Below are positions 34,582 to 44,345 of a DNA stretch of 64,000 nucleotides, piece after piece. Location: NCBI RefSeq assembly GCF_014137945.1, contig NZ_JACGWX010000005.1, positions 1-64,000 on the forward strand, in the 5' to 3' direction. The stretch is from Microcella alkalica. Its GTDB lineage: Bacteria > Actinomycetota > Actinomycetes > Actinomycetales > Microbacteriaceae. Position 1 is the first letter of the stretch; every line of letters starts with the position of its first letter. Under the pieces are notes generated by a model that did no database searches, was not told where the DNA came from, and was given only the letters and a program-made list of their open reading frames with translations. The position numbers and the translations under genes were made by a program.

Positions 34582-35391
34582 GTGATCGTCGGCCTCGGCA
34601 CCCTGCTCAACGTGACCACCATCGTCGTCGGCGCCGCCATCGGCGTCCTGATCGGCCACCGCCTACAGGAGCGCACGACCCGCGTCGTCACCGACGCCCT
34701 CGGCCTCATCGTGATCGTCCTCGGCGGCCTGAACCTCGTCTCGCTCTCCGACCCCGCCCTCGTCGGCGCCGTCGGCGCTGGCGGCGCCTTCCTCGTTGTC
34801 ATCGGCGCCCTCCTCATCGGCAGCATTATCGGATCCCTCGCGGGCATCGAGAGCCGCCTCGAGGGCTTCGGTGGGTGGCTGCAGTCGCGCTTCACGCGGA
34901 AGAGCGCGAGCGCAGCATCCGCCGGCCCGATCGACCCCGCGATCGTGGATGCTCCGCTCGTGCTCTCGCCCCGCGAGCGCTTCATCACCGGGTTCGTCGA
35001 CGCGTCGCTCGTGTTCGCGATCGGCCCCCTCGCGATCCTCGGCGCCTTCCAGGACGGCACGGGCCAGGGCTTCGACCAGCTCGCCCTCAAGGCGACGCTC
35101 GACGGCTTCGCGTCGATCGCGTTCGCGGCCTCGCTCGGTTGGGGCGTCGCGGCGTCGGCCCTGCCGGTCGGCATCTGGCAGGGGCTGCTGACGGCGCTCG
35201 CGTTCCTGCTCGGCTCGGTGATGTCGGGCGCAGCGATCGCGGCGCTCACCGCGACGGGCGGCGTGCTGCTGCTCGGCGTCGGAGTCCGCCTGCTCAACCT
35301 GCGCCACATCGCCGTCGGCGACATGCTGCCCGCGCTCGTCATCGCTCCCCTGCTCGCGGTGGGCATCCAGTCTCTCGGCATCGCAGGCTGA
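34582..35391 (+). CDS. DUF554 domain-containing membrane protein
   Basis: A 269-residue integral membrane protein with about seven helices. It begins with the family pattern GLGTLLNVTTIVVGAAIGVL and continues VTDALGLIVIVLGGLNL and FVDASLVFAIGPLAILGAFQ. DUF554 proteins are thought to be transporters; in some species they are called putative cation or polyamine permeases, unproven. Starts at GTG 34582. Helical segment 85-130 carries a hydrophilic, charged insertion. Confidence 0.9.
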   Translation: MIVGLGTLLNVTTIVVGAAIGVLIGHRLQERTTRVVTDALGLIVIVLGGLNLVSLSDPALVGAVGAGGAFLVVIGALLIGSIIGSLAGIESRLEGFGGWLQSRFTRKSASAASAGPIDPAIVDAPLVLSPRERFITGFVDASLVFAIGPLAILGAFQDGTGQGFDQLALKATLDGFASIAFAASLGWGVAASALPVGIWQGLLTALAFLLGSVMSGAAIAALTATGGVLLLGVGVRLLNLRHIAVGDMLPALVIAPLLAVGIQSLGIAG

Positions 35392-35409
35392 CCCGGCGCG
35401 CCGCCACGC

Positions 35410-35865
35410 TCAGCAGTCGCAGCTGATCGCGGGCTCGACCGGCGCCGTCAGCGGGTCGACCGCGCGATGGATCGGCCCGCTCGACCCCTCAACCGGGTAG
35501 CCCTCGCGCGCCCAGTACTCGAAGCCGCCGAGCATCTCCTTCACCGCGACGCCGAAGCCGGCCAGATCGCGGGCCGCCTTGGCTGCGCCGTTGCAGCCGG
35601 GCCCCCAGCAGTACACGACGACCGGGATGCCCGCCTCGAGCTCGCCGATGCGCACGACGAGCTCCTGCCGCGGGAGGTGCCGCGCGCCCACGGCGTGACC
35701 CTGATCCCACGCGACCTGCCCGCGCACGTCGACGAAGTGGAAGCGCTCGCCCGACTCGAGAGCGGCGGCCACGTCGGAGGCGTCGGTCTCGAACGCCAGG
35801 CGCGCGGCGTAGTGGGCCGCGGTCGCCGCCGGGTCGGCGAAGAGGCCAAGGGCGCTGTCGATCAT
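35410..35865 (-). CDS. Rhodanese-like protein
   Basis: A 151-residue single rhodanese domain, with HFVDVRGQVAWDQGHAVGAR (about 41-60) and the active-site loop VVVYCWGPGCNGAAKAA, the catalytic cysteine being the first in CWGPGC (near 87). It may transfer sulfur or act in thiol redox chemistry. Starts at ATG 35865; no strong ribosome binding site. The C-terminus ends in a CDC motif. Diverges from the glutaredoxin gene 58 bases away. Confidence 0.88.
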   Translation of the reverse strand: MIDSALGLFADPAATAAHYAARLAFETDASDVAAALESGERFHFVDVRGQVAWDQGHAVGARHLPRQELVVRIGELEAGIPVVVYCWGPGCNGAAKAARDLAGFGVAVKEMLGGFEYWAREGYPVEGSSGPIHRAVDPLTAPVEPAISCDC

Positions 35866-35923
35866 GGCGCCATGATGGCACGCGGCGGGAACACTTCCGG
35901 GGTCCGCGCAGTTGACTGATTGC

Positions 35924-36190
35924 ATGACCGACACCTCCTCCATCACTCCCGTCGACGGCGCCATCACGATGTACGGCGCCGACTGGTGCCGCGACTGCCG
36001 CCGCACCGAGGCCCTGCTCAACGACCTCGGTGTCGAGTGGACCAAGATCGACGTCGAGGCCTCGGCCGAGGCCGCCGCGCAGGCGCAGGCGATCAGCGGC
36101 CGCATGAACATCCCCGTCGTCGTCTTCCCCGACGGCTCGCACCTGGTCGAGCCGAGCGACGCGGCCGTGCGCGAGAAGCTCGCGGTGTAG
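35924..36190 (+). CDS. Glutaredoxin / mycoredoxin-like protein
   Basis: An 88-residue thioredoxin-fold protein. The redox motif is WCRDC (Cys22 and Cys25), different from the classical CPYC and the mycoredoxin CGYC. Downstream residues (MNIPVVVFPDGSHLVEPSD) contain the cis-proline of the fold. In actinobacteria, which use mycothiol, such proteins reduce mycothiol mixed disulfides; the variant motif leaves the activity open. Chosen start is ATG 35924 rather than a TTG upstream. Confidence 0.87.
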   Translation: MTDTSSITPVDGAITMYGADWCRDCRRTEALLNDLGVEWTKIDVEASAEAAAQAQAISGRMNIPVVVFPDGSHLVEPSDAAVREKLAV

Positions 36191-36196
36191 CGACCA

Positions 36197-36209
36197 CCCC
36201 CGAAGGGGG
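36197..36209 (+). terminator. Short hairpin after the glutaredoxin gene
   Basis: CCCCC, loop GAA, GGGGG, seven bases after the stop codon. Small but all-GC. Confidence 0.4.
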
Positions 36210-36259
36210 CGTACGCTCAGCCCGACAGGGTCGCCACGGCTCTCGATTGGAGAGACATC

Positions 36260-36406
36260 ATGGGTGAGAAGTCAGTGCGCAAGAGCTCGGGCAAGACCGC
36301 GGCCTCGAAGACGCTCAAGGAGAAGCGCGTCGCCAAGGCCGACAAGAAGGCCGCGAGCGACCGCCAGCAGAACCACGACGCCGTATCGCGCGCAGCGAAG
36401 AACTGA
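36260..36406 (+). CDS. Small lysine-rich basic protein
   Basis: A 48-residue protein, too small for most gene finders: GEKSVRKSSGKTAASKTLKE, then KRVAKADKKAASDRQQ. Very basic at the start and middle, with no membrane segment. Starts at ATG 36260 with GGAGAG seven bases upstream. Proteins with this exact opening are common in Microbacteriaceae (recalled, not searched); function unknown, nucleic-acid binding is plausible. Confidence 0.75.
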   Translation: MGEKSVRKSSGKTAASKTLKEKRVAKADKKAASDRQQNHDAVSRAAKN

Positions 36407-36578
36407 GAGCCATCAGCGCTCGCACCATCGAGCGAGGGTCCGCATCGCCTGACGGCGATCTAGGCTCCGCTCCTCTTCGGGCCAAAGGGCTCTAATACGA
36501 CGCTTCGAGCCTCCCTACGCTGTGGCCAGCCGACCGGATTCTGCCGGAACGGGCACCACAGGATCGAGGAGGAACGAA

Positions 36579-37319
36579 ATGGGAAAGCTCGATGGACGCG
36601 TCGCCCTGATCACCGGCGGCGCACGCGGGATGGGGGCCGCGCACGCGCGGCTCATGGTCGAGGAGGGCGCGACCGTCGTCATCACCGATGTGCTCGATGA
36701 CGAGGGCGCTGCGCTCGCCGAGGAGATCGGCGCGGTGTATCACCGCCTCGACGTCACGGACGAGGACGCCTGGGCGTCGGTGGTCTCCTCCGTGCACGCG
36801 GAGCAGGGCGCGATCAGCATCCTGATCAACAACGCCGGGGTCGTCGGATTCTCGCCGATCGCGACGGCGACCACCGAGGAGTGGAACCGCGTCATCGGCA
36901 TCAATCTCACCGGCACCTTCTTCGGGATGCGCGCGGTGATCGAATCCATGTCGAGCGCCGGCGACGGCGTCATCATCAACATCTCATCGACCGCCGGGAT
37001 CCAGGGCTACTCGAACCTGAGCGCCTACGTCGCCAGCAAGTGGGGCGTCCGCGGCCTCACGAAGTCGGCGGCGCTCGACCTCGGTCACCGCGGGATCCGT
37101 GTCGTGTCCATCCACCCCGGCCCGATCCGCACGCCGATGACCGACGGATTCGGCGACGAGATGACTCAGTCGCAGCCCATCGCCCGCTTCGGCGAGTCGG
37201 AGGAAGTGGCCAAGCTCGCGCTCTTCCTGGCGGCCGACGCGACGTACTCGACCGGCACCGAGTTCATCATCGACGGCGGAGCGACCGTCGGACAGGCGCT
37301 GCAGCCTCCCCAGGAGTGA
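36579..37319 (+). CDS. SDR-family NAD(P)-dependent oxidoreductase
   Basis: A 246-residue classical short-chain dehydrogenase. It has the cofactor motif TGGARGMGAAHAR (about 12-24), NNAG, the catalytic Ser in ISSTAG, the YVASK motif (Tyr and Lys of the triad) and the C-terminal TEFIIDGGAT. Closest in pattern to 3-alpha/20-beta-hydroxysteroid dehydrogenase-type enzymes, but the substrate cannot be read from sequence. Strong ribosome binding site GAGGAGG before ATG 36579. Convergent with the acyl-CoA oxidase, with a large hairpin in between. Confidence 0.93.
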   Translation: MGKLDGRVALITGGARGMGAAHARLMVEEGATVVITDVLDDEGAALAEEIGAVYHRLDVTDEDAWASVVSSVHAEQGAISILINNAGVVGFSPIATATTEEWNRVIGINLTGTFFGMRAVIESMSSAGDGVIINISSTAGIQGYSNLSAYVASKWGVRGLTKSAALDLGHRGIRVVSIHPGPIRTPMTDGFGDEMTQSQPIARFGESEEVAKLALFLAADATYSTGTEFIIDGGATVGQALQPPQE

Positions 37320-37326
37320 GGGGATG

Positions 37327-37366
37327 CGCGACGCGCCGCCGTCCACCACAGAGACGGCGCGTCGCG
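37327..37366. terminator. Bidirectional terminator hairpin between convergent genes
   Basis: Perfect 12-bp stem CGCGACGCGCCG / CGGCGCGTCGCG with a 16-base loop, in the 87-bp gap between the SDR gene and the acyl-CoA oxidase gene. Serves both strands. Confidence 0.75.
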
Positions 37367-37406
37367 AGCTCGGGGTCGCCGAGCAGCTCGTGACGAGCGA
37401 CCGCGC

Positions 37407-39545
37407 CTAGCGGCGCGAGCCCTTCGCCGCGACGAGATCCTTCTCGTCGATCGGCGCGAGACCGCGAGACCGCTGGTCGGCGAAGTAGGCCCGGGCCTCC
37501 TCCTGCCGGATGTGCTCGACGCCCGTCGCGATCTCGGCGCGGATGTGCTCGGGGCGAAGCCCGAACGCCTCGGTGAGGGCGAGCGCGTGCGGGCGGAGGC
37601 GCGGCAGAAGTCGGCCATCGATGTACTCGGTGATCGCCTGCGCGCGCTGGCCGGAGAGCCGACCGTGGATGAGGTACCAGGCGAGGTTCTTCTCGATGAG
37701 GGTGAACCCGAACAGGTCGCGCAGCCACGTGAGCACCTGCTTCGTGCCGTCGTCGGCCACGTCGTCGAGAGCGTCGGTGAAGGCCTCCCACTGCAGCAGC
37801 TCGGCGTGCGCGCGGGCGGCCTCGATGAGCTCGTTCTGGTGGCGGTTGAACAGCGCAGCGGCCTCGGCCTTCGGCAGCTTCGAGGCGGGCCGCAGGCGGC
37901 CGGCGAGCTCGGCGACCATCGTCTCGACGCGGTCGGTGAGCAGCTGGCGCTGGGCCGCGCTCCCGCGGACGTAGCCGACCGAGCGCGCGGTCGAGCCGAA
38001 GTCGGCCACCTGCTGCACGAGGCGGCGAAGACCCGTGCGGTGCACGGCGGCGTCTCCGACCTGCTCGACCATGTACGCGGCGAGCGCGCCTGCGTCGGCC
38101 TTCGCGAACTTGCGCGAGTAGTCGGTGAGCAGCCGCTTGGCGACGAGCTGCAGCAGAACGTTGTTGTCGCCCTCGAAGGTCGCGTAGACGTCGAGGTCGG
38201 CGCGCAGCTGCACGAGACGGTTCTCGGCGAGGAAACCCTGCCCGCCGCACGCCTCGCGCGACTCCTGGATGATGTCGAGAGCGTTCCACGTGCTGAGCGG
38301 CTTGAGCGCCGCAGCAAGGGTCTCGAGATCCTGCCGCGCCTCGTCGGTGTCCTCCGCGCCCGAGAAGACGGCGTCGAACTTGGTCAGGAACACCTCGTGC
38401 GCGAACGACATCGCGTAGGTCGTCGCGAGGCGCGGCAGCAGGCGACGCTGGTGGCGCTGATAGTCGAGCAGCACGACCTCGTCGTCGCTGTCGGCGGTGA
38501 ACTGGCGGCGCTCGCTGCCGTAGCGCAGCGCGATCGTGAGGGCGAGCTTGCTCGCGACGACGCACGCGCCGTCGAGCGAAATGCGGCCCTGCACGAGCGT
38601 GCCGAGCATCGTGAAGAAGCGGCGGCCCGGGCTCGCGATCGGCGAGGTGTAGACGCCCTGTGCGTCGACGTCGCCGTACCGGTTGAGGAGGTTCGTGCGC
38701 GGCACGCGCACGTTCGTGAAGTGCAGGCGGCCGTTGTCGATGCCGTTGAGCCCTCCCTTGAGGCCGTCGTCGTCGCCGCCGATGCCGGGGAGGAACTCGC
38801 CGTTCTCATCGCGGATGGGCACGTAGATCGCGTGCACGCCGTGGTTCACGCCGCGCGTTATGAGCTGGGCGAATACGACGGCGGCCTTGGCGTGGATGGC
38901 CGCGTTGCCGAGGTAGTCCTTCCAGGCGGCGCGGAACGGAGTGTCGATGACCCACTCGTCGGTCGCCGCATCGAAGGTCGCCGTCGTCCCCACAGCCGAG
39001 ACGTCGGAGCCATGTCCCGTCTCCGTCATCGCGAACGCGCCGGGAACGGCGAGGCTGAGCGCATCGGGGAGGAGTGCCGCGTGGTGGGCCTCAGTGCCCA
39101 GGTGCTGGATCGCGGCGGCGAAGAGCCCCCACTGCACGCCCGACTTGATCTGCATGCTCGGGTCGCCGAGCACGAGCTCCTCGAAGCTCGCGATGTTGCC
39201 GCCGTTGTCCTCCTGGCCTCCGACCGATTTCGGGAAGGCGCGGTGTACGGAGCCGTTCTCGACGAGCAGGTGCAGCTGGCCGAGCACGCGCTCGCGGTGC
39301 TCGTGCATGCCGAGCTCCGGGTCGCGGTGGAACTCAGGGCGGGCCATGAGCTCGCGCGCGTGCTCACGGGCGTAGGCCCACTGCCCGAGGAGCTGCCGGC
39401 CGAGGTTTTCGACGTCAACGGAAACAGCTTCGGGCTCAGGGGCCGCGGGCGAGGCGGGAAGGTCGGCGTCGGCTGCGGCCGCGGGTCCGGCCACGCCGGC
39501 GGGCGCGGTCGTGCGAGCGGTCGTGGAGTCGGCGAGCGGAGTCAT
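37407..39545 (-). CDS. Acyl-CoA oxidase / acyl-CoA dehydrogenase family protein
   Basis: A 712-residue flavoprotein of the ACOX type, oxidising acyl-CoA at the alpha-beta bond in fatty-acid degradation. The N-terminal 40 residues are Ala/Pro-rich and variable. Then come the ACOX/ACAD blocks: FAMTETGHGSDVSAVGTTAT, NGRLHFTNVRVPRTNLLNRY, FTMLGTLVQGRISLDGACVV, ESREACGGQGFLAENRL and TFEGDNNVLLQLVAKRLL. Length and order fit acyl-CoA oxidases rather than the 400-residue dehydrogenases. ATG 39545 preceded by GGGACAGAG. Gap of 258 bp to trxA holds both promoters. Confidence 0.9.
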   Translation of the reverse strand: MTPLADSTTARTTAPAGVAGPAAAADADLPASPAAPEPEAVSVDVENLGRQLLGQWAYAREHARELMARPEFHRDPELGMHEHRERVLGQLHLLVENGSVHRAFPKSVGGQEDNGGNIASFEELVLGDPSMQIKSGVQWGLFAAAIQHLGTEAHHAALLPDALSLAVPGAFAMTETGHGSDVSAVGTTATFDAATDEWVIDTPFRAAWKDYLGNAAIHAKAAVVFAQLITRGVNHGVHAIYVPIRDENGEFLPGIGGDDDGLKGGLNGIDNGRLHFTNVRVPRTNLLNRYGDVDAQGVYTSPIASPGRRFFTMLGTLVQGRISLDGACVVASKLALTIALRYGSERRQFTADSDDEVVLLDYQRHQRRLLPRLATTYAMSFAHEVFLTKFDAVFSGAEDTDEARQDLETLAAALKPLSTWNALDIIQESREACGGQGFLAENRLVQLRADLDVYATFEGDNNVLLQLVAKRLLTDYSRKFAKADAGALAAYMVEQVGDAAVHRTGLRRLVQQVADFGSTARSVGYVRGSAAQRQLLTDRVETMVAELAGRLRPASKLPKAEAAALFNRHQNELIEAARAHAELLQWEAFTDALDDVADDGTKQVLTWLRDLFGFTLIEKNLAWYLIHGRLSGQRAQAITEYIDGRLLPRLRPHALALTEAFGLRPEHIRAEIATGVEHIRQEEARAYFADQRSRGLAPIDEKDLVAAKGSRR

Positions 39546-39803
39546 CTCTGTCCCATCGTGTGAAGCCGGAAGTGTGGAGGGCCTGGCCGGAACGGCGGCG
39601 AGCATCCCCGATTTCGACAGTAGGAGCGCGAGTGCCGGCCCGGGCGATCGTGGTGCCCGAGGCACGAAGGGGCGACGGATGCCCGCGGGGCGCCTTGTAG
39701 GAATCCCTCGGTTCCGTAGCGAACGCATGGTGGACTCCCCACGGCTGTTCGCCCTGCGCGCATACCCCTCGGGGTATCCGCGCAGCTGTGGCACGATGGA
39801 TGC

Positions 39804-40184
39804 ATGGCAACCGTAGACCTGACCTCGGCCGACTTCGAGCAGACCGTGACGGCCCCTGGGATCACCCTCGTGGACTTCTGGGCGGAGTGGTGCGGCCCGT
39901 GCCGCCAGTTCGCGCCCGTCTACGACAGGGCGAGCGAGCAGCACCCGGACGTGACCTTCGGCAGGGTCGACACCGAGGCCGAGCAGGCTCTCGCGTCGGC
40001 GGCGAACATACGCTCGATCCCGACCCTCATGGCCTTCCGCGACGGCATCCTCGTCTTCGCGCAGCCGGGCGCACTGCCCGGTCCCGCGCTCGAGCAGGTC
40101 ATCACCGCCGTTAAGGGCCTCGAGATGGACGACGTCCGCGCGAAGGTCGCCGCCGCTCAGGCGGAGGCCTCGAGCGGCGCGTAG
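39804..40184 (+). CDS. trxA: Thioredoxin
   Basis: A 126-residue thioredoxin with the active site WCGPC at residues 29-33 and the cis-Pro loop RSIPTLMAFRDG. The C-terminal 15 residues extend beyond a standard thioredoxin (VAAAQAEASSGA). Reduces protein disulfides in the cytoplasm. ATG 39804. Confidence 0.95.
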   Translation: MATVDLTSADFEQTVTAPGITLVDFWAEWCGPCRQFAPVYDRASEQHPDVTFGRVDTEAEQALASAANIRSIPTLMAFRDGILVFAQPGALPGPALEQVITAVKGLEMDDVRAKVAAAQAEASSGA

Positions 40185-40215
40185 CCTCTGCGCGGCCGTC
40201 GCCGCGGGTCGAGCC

Positions 40216-40926
40216 CTAGAGCTCGCCGGGCGAGCGGAACGCCCTCCGCACCTTCTCGACCATGCCGTGAGCGGGCGGCTCGTTGTAGACGCCCGCGTAC
40301 TCCTGGCCGGACATCCTCTGGATCTCGGCCATGATCGCGTCGGTCGCCTGACGTCGCGCGCGCCCCGAGCTCGCGGGCCCGAACCCGCTCACGTCGATCG
40401 GGTCGCCGAACTCGACGCGGATGCGCGCGAGACGGATGCGCCTGGAGCCGACCGGCTGGAGGTCCTGCGTACCCCGTAGAGCCACGGGCACGACCGGGAC
40501 GCCGGCCGTCAGCGCGAGCCACGCGACGCCGGTCTTGCCGCGGTACAGACGGCCGTCGCGCGAGCGCGTGCCCTCCGGGTAGATCGAGAACGGCTGACCC
40601 GCCTGCAGTCGGGCGAGCCCCGCGTCGAGCGCGTCCTGCGCCGCCTTGCCGGCGCCGCGCTCGACCGGGATCGCCCCGACGCCCGTGAAGAACGCCCGCG
40701 ACAGGGCACCTTTGAGTCCGCGTCCGGTGAAGTAGTCGGCCTTCGCGAGGAAGCTGACCGGGCGCCGCGCGAGAAGGCTGATCACGACGCTGTCGATGAA
40801 CGACAGGTGGTTGCTCGCGACGACGACGCCCCCCGTCCTCGGCATCCGCCGTCGCCCGATCACGACGGGACGGAAGACGAGTCGCGCGATCGGCGTGAGC
40901 ACGAGTCGAGCGAGCAGGTTCAGCAC
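40216..40926 (-). CDS. 1-acyl-sn-glycerol-3-phosphate acyltransferase (PlsC type)
   Basis: A 236-residue enzyme adding the second acyl chain to make phosphatidic acid. It has the catalytic HX4D motif in NHLSFID (His40, Asp45), the FTGVGAIPVERGAG block and the substrate-binding YPEGTRSRDG. One N-terminal hydrophobic segment anchors it in the membrane. Convergent with trxA. Confidence 0.92.
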   Translation of the reverse strand: MLNLLARLVLTPIARLVFRPVVIGRRRMPRTGGVVVASNHLSFIDSVVISLLARRPVSFLAKADYFTGRGLKGALSRAFFTGVGAIPVERGAGKAAQDALDAGLARLQAGQPFSIYPEGTRSRDGRLYRGKTGVAWLALTAGVPVVPVALRGTQDLQPVGSRRIRLARIRVEFGDPIDVSGFGPASSGRARRQATDAIMAEIQRMSGQEYAGVYNEPPAHGMVEKVRRAFRSPGEL

Positions 40927-40947
40927 CGGGTCATCCTGGCAGGAGAC

Positions 40948-41595
40948 TCATTCCGCCCTCGGAATGCTCACCGCCGTGTCGCCACCGGCTGCCGCGGGAG
41001 GTCGCCAGCGGTGGAGGACGTGCGGGCGCAGCGAGCTCCCCTCGGGCACGCGAGGATGCTCGAAGTCGCCGTCGAGATCGCGCACCATCCCGATGCGCTC
41101 CATCACGGCCGCCGAGCGCGCGTTGCTCGTCGCGGTGAACGACAGCACCTCGTCGATGCCGAAGCCGGGAGCCGCTGCGAGCGCCCGGCGTGCCGCCGTC
41201 GTCGCCGCGCGACCCCAGGCCCAGCGGGCGAGCCGCCAGCCGATCTCGACGGCGGGGGTGAACGGGGCGGGGAAGCTCGCGATCGCGAAGCCGACGAAGC
41301 CGGCGAAGCGGCCGTCGACCTGCAGCGCCCACAGCCCGAAGCCGTGCTCGGCATGGTGGGCGACGACCCGATCGACGAGCGCGTCGCTCTGCTCGGGCGA
41401 GAGCAGGGCGGGGAAGTACTGCATGACTTCAGGGTCCGCGTTGAGCGCCGCGAAAGGCTCTCGGTCTTCGTTGCGCCAGGCGCGCATCCGGATCGGATCG
41501 CCGTCGACGCCCGCGAGGAGCACCGGCGGTTCGGGGTGCAGCGCCGCGGACGACGACCCGCCCGATGGGTCGTCGCCGCCCGGCTCAGTAGTCAT
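40948..41595 (-). CDS. GNAT-family N-acetyltransferase (RimJ/RimL-like)
   Basis: A 215-residue acetyltransferase with the order typical of Acetyltransf_3: [63 protein letters not shown] (acetyl-CoA loop) and [20 protein letters not shown]. The substrate is unknown. Its ATG at 41595 overlaps the recQ stop by 11 bases, so it is translated from the recQ message. Confidence 0.88.
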   Translation of the reverse strand: MTTEPGGDDPSGGSSSAALHPEPPVLLAGVDGDPIRMRAWRNEDREPFAALNADPEVMQYFPALLSPEQSDALVDRVVAHHAEHGFGLWALQVDGRFAGFVGFAIASFPAPFTPAVEIGWRLARWAWGRAATTAARRALAAAPGFGIDEVLSFTATSNARSAAVMERIGMVRDLDGDFEHPRVPEGSSLRPHVLHRWRPPAAAGGDTAVSIPRAE

Positions 41596-43714
41596 CGGGC
41601 GGCGGAGGGAAGAACTCGTCGTCGGGCGGCATCTCGTCGAAGGGGATGTCGGAATAGTCGGGATTGACCGCGGCGGCGCGGGCGCTCGCCCCGAATCGCG
41701 GCCCGGCCGCCGAGGAGCCGCCGGCCCGCGCTGCGCGGGTCGCGGTGGTCCGCGACCGACCGGGAGCATACGTCGTCGGCGTTCCGGTGGCGCCGGGAGG
41801 GGACACGGCGCCGGGAGTGGACACGGCGCCGGGAGTGGACACGGCGCCGTCCGCGGACTCGGGAGCCGGCGGCTCCTCGCCGCGGACGATCGCGAGGACG
41901 GCCTGGCCGAACTGGTCGAGCTTCTTCGCGCCGACGCCGCTGATCTGGCCGAGCTCGTCGAGCGTTGTCGGGGTCGTCAGCGCAATGCCGCGCAGGGTCG
42001 CGTCGCCGAAGACGATGTAGGCGGGGGCGTTGAGCCCGCGGGCCGTCGCGCCGCGCCACGCGCGCAGCCGCTCGAAGAGCGGCGCTGCACTGGCCGGGAG
42101 GTCGGAGGGCGCGCTGCGCTTGGACGACCGCGTGGGCCTGGCGACCTCGCGCCGCAGCCGCACGACGCGCCCGCCGGTGAGCACCTCGGCGCTCGCCTCG
42201 GTGATGACGAGAGTGCCGTAGCCGTCGCCGTGCACGGCGAGCAGCCCCTGGGCGAGCAGCTGGCGTACGACGCCGCGCCACTCCTGCTCGGTGAGCTCGG
42301 TGCCGATCCCGAAGGTCGCGAGGTCGGCGTGCCCGAGCTGCTCGACGCGGGGCGTGCGCTTGCCGAGCAGGATGTCGATGAGCTGGCCGGCGCCGTAGCG
42401 CTGCCGGCGCTCCCGGTCGAGGCGCACGATCGTGGAGAGCAGCTTCTGCGCCGGCACCGTGCCGTCGAAGCTCTCGGGCGGGGCGAGGCACGTGTCGCAG
42501 TTGCCGCACGGCTCGGACTGCTGGCCGAAGTAGGCGAGCAGCTGCACGCGACGGCACTCGACCGTCTCGCACAGCGCGAGCATCGCGTCGAGCAGCTGAC
42601 CCATGCGGCGCTTGTAGGCGGCGTTGCCCTCGGAGCGGTCGATCATCTGGCGCTGCTGCACGACGTCCTGCAGACCGTAGGCGAGCCACGCGGTCGACGG
42701 CAGCCCGTCTCGGCCGGCGCGCCCGGTTTCCTGGTAGTAGCCCTCGACACTCTTGGGCAGGTCGAGGTGGGCGACGAAGCGCACGTCCGGCTTGTCGATG
42801 CCCATGCCGAAGGCGATCGTCGCGACCATGACGATGCCGTCCTCCCGCAGAAAGCGCGACTGGTGGTCGGAGCGCGTCCGCGCGTCGAGCCCCGCGTGGT
42901 ACGGCAGGGCAGAGATGCCATTGTCGACGAGCGCCGCGGCGGTCTTCTCGACGGATGCCCGCGACAGGCAGTACACGATGCCTGCGTCGCCAGGGTGCTC
43001 GGTTCTGATGAGCTGCAGAAGCTGCTGGACAGGCTGGTTCTTCGGCTCGATCCGGTACTGGATGTTGGGCCGATCGAAGCTCGACACGAACGTGCGCGCC
43101 TGCTCGAGCTGGAGGCGCTGCTGGATCTCCGTCGCCGTCGCCGCCGTCGCGGTCGCCGTGAGGGCGATGCGCGGCACGCGCGGCCAGTGCTCGTGCAGCA
43201 TCGACAGCGCGAGATAGTCGGGCCGGAAGTCGTGCCCCCACTGCGAGACGCAGTGCGCCTCGTCGATCGCGAAGAGCGAGACGGTCAGGCGATCGAGGAG
43301 CTCGCCCGTCGAGGGCACGGTGACGCGCTCGGGCGCCATGTACAGCAGGTCGACCTCGCCGGCGGCGAGAGCGCTCTCGACCTCGCGCCGGTCGTCGGGC
43401 CCCTGCGTGGAGTTGAGGAACGCGGCGCGCACGCCGACCGCCTCGAGGGCATCCACCTGATCCTTCATGAGAGCGATGAGGGGCGAGATGACGACGCCCA
43501 CGCCCTCGCGCACGAGCGCGGGGATCTGGTAGCAGAGCGACTTGCCGCCGCCCGTCGGCATGAGCACGAGCGCATCGCCGCCGGCGACGACGTGGTCGAT
43601 GATCTGCTGCTGGTCGCCGCGGAAGGCCGGATAGCCGAAGACCGTCTCGAGGATGGCCTGGGGCGACCCGGCGGGGTTGCGCGCCGGCGGTGTTCGGAGC
43701 TCGGTCGACGTCAC
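41585..43714 (-). CDS. recQ: ATP-dependent DNA helicase RecQ
   Basis: A 709-residue 3'-5' DNA helicase for recombination and repair. Visible: Walker [16 protein letters not shown] (about 54-68), the DEAH box [19 protein letters not shown], the arginine-finger region [15 protein letters not shown] ... [14 protein letters not shown], the zinc-binding domain ([23 protein letters not shown]), a winged helix, and an HRDC domain (about 525-600). After the HRDC domain there is a 3 x 18-bp repeat-coded linker (GAVSTP repeats) and a Pro/Asp/Phe-rich tail. Starts at GTG 43714. Confidence 0.96.
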   Translation of the reverse strand: MTSTELRTPPARNPAGSPQAILETVFGYPAFRGDQQQIIDHVVAGGDALVLMPTGGGKSLCYQIPALVREGVGVVISPLIALMKDQVDALEAVGVRAAFLNSTQGPDDRREVESALAAGEVDLLYMAPERVTVPSTGELLDRLTVSLFAIDEAHCVSQWGHDFRPDYLALSMLHEHWPRVPRIALTATATAATATEIQQRLQLEQARTFVSSFDRPNIQYRIEPKNQPVQQLLQLIRTEHPGDAGIVYCLSRASVEKTAAALVDNGISALPYHAGLDARTRSDHQSRFLREDGIVMVATIAFGMGIDKPDVRFVAHLDLPKSVEGYYQETGRAGRDGLPSTAWLAYGLQDVVQQRQMIDRSEGNAAYKRRMGQLLDAMLALCETVECRRVQLLAYFGQQSEPCGNCDTCLAPPESFDGTVPAQKLLSTIVRLDRERRQRYGAGQLIDILLGKRTPRVEQLGHADLATFGIGTELTEQEWRGVVRQLLAQGLLAVHGDGYGTLVITEASAEVLTGGRVVRLRREVARPTRSSKRSAPSDLPASAAPLFERLRAWRGATARGLNAPAYIVFGDATLRGIALTTPTTLDELGQISGVGAKKLDQFGQAVLAIVRGEEPPAPESADGAVSTPGAVSTPGAVSPPGATGTPTTYAPGRSRTTATRAARAGGSSAAGPRFGASARAAAVNPDYSDIPFDEMPPDDEFFPPPPDDY
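41791..41844. repeat. 18-bp tandem repeat, three copies, in recQ
   Basis: Unit CGCCGGGAGTGGACACGG, two exact copies and one with a single change. It encodes the GAVSTP linker repeats in frame. Confidence 0.85.
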
Positions 43715-43778
43715 CGGTACAGGCTAGTCGCCGCCTCCGACGGCGCCGACGAGAGCGGCGCGATCGGGGGAGGGCCGA

Positions 43779-44345
43779 CTAGATGTGGATGGCCGGGTCG
43801 ACCCAGAAGCCGTCGGGCCCCGTGCCGCGCGCGCCGCGATCGAGAGGGCGGGAGGTCGCGGGGATGCCGGTCGCGACCGAGTCGGGCGGGACATCCTTCG
43901 TCACGAGGGCGAGCGCGCCGATCTGCGAGCCCGCCCCGATCGTGACGGGTCCGAGCACCGTCGCGTTGGCTCCGATGAGCACGCCGTCGCCGACCGTGGG
44001 GTGGCGCTTGCCTTTCTGGAGGGTGCGCCCGCCGAGCGTGACGCCGTGGTACAGCATGACGTCGTCGCCGATCTCGGCCGTCTCGCCGATCACGACGCCC
44101 ATGCCGTGGTCGATGAAGAAGCGTCGGCCGATGCGGGCGCCGGGGTGGATCTCGACGCCCGTCCACCAGCGGGCACCCTGCGCGACGATCCGGCCGAGCA
44201 GCTTGGCTCGGTGGGTCCAAAGCCAGTGCGCGACGCGGTGCCACCAGATCGCGTGCAGCCCCGCCGACGTGAGGAAGACCTCGAGGCTCGACCGCGCAGC
44301 CGGGTCGCGGAGCCGGGCCGTGGCGATGTCCTCGCGAACGCCCAT
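43779..44345 (-). CDS. cysE: Serine O-acetyltransferase
   Basis: Acetylates serine for cysteine synthesis. The 188-residue product is the short SAT form: an N-terminal helical part ([21 protein letters not shown]) then the left-handed beta helix with hexapeptide repeats ([40 protein letters not shown]). It starts directly at the base before the cysK stop codon, so the pair is translated together. Confidence 0.95.
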   Translation of the reverse strand: MGVREDIATARLRDPAARSSLEVFLTSAGLHAIWWHRVAHWLWTHRAKLLGRIVAQGARWWTGVEIHPGARIGRRFFIDHGMGVVIGETAEIGDDVMLYHGVTLGGRTLQKGKRHPTVGDGVLIGANATVLGPVTIGAGSQIGALALVTKDVPPDSVATGIPATSRPLDRGARGTGPDGFWVDPAIHI

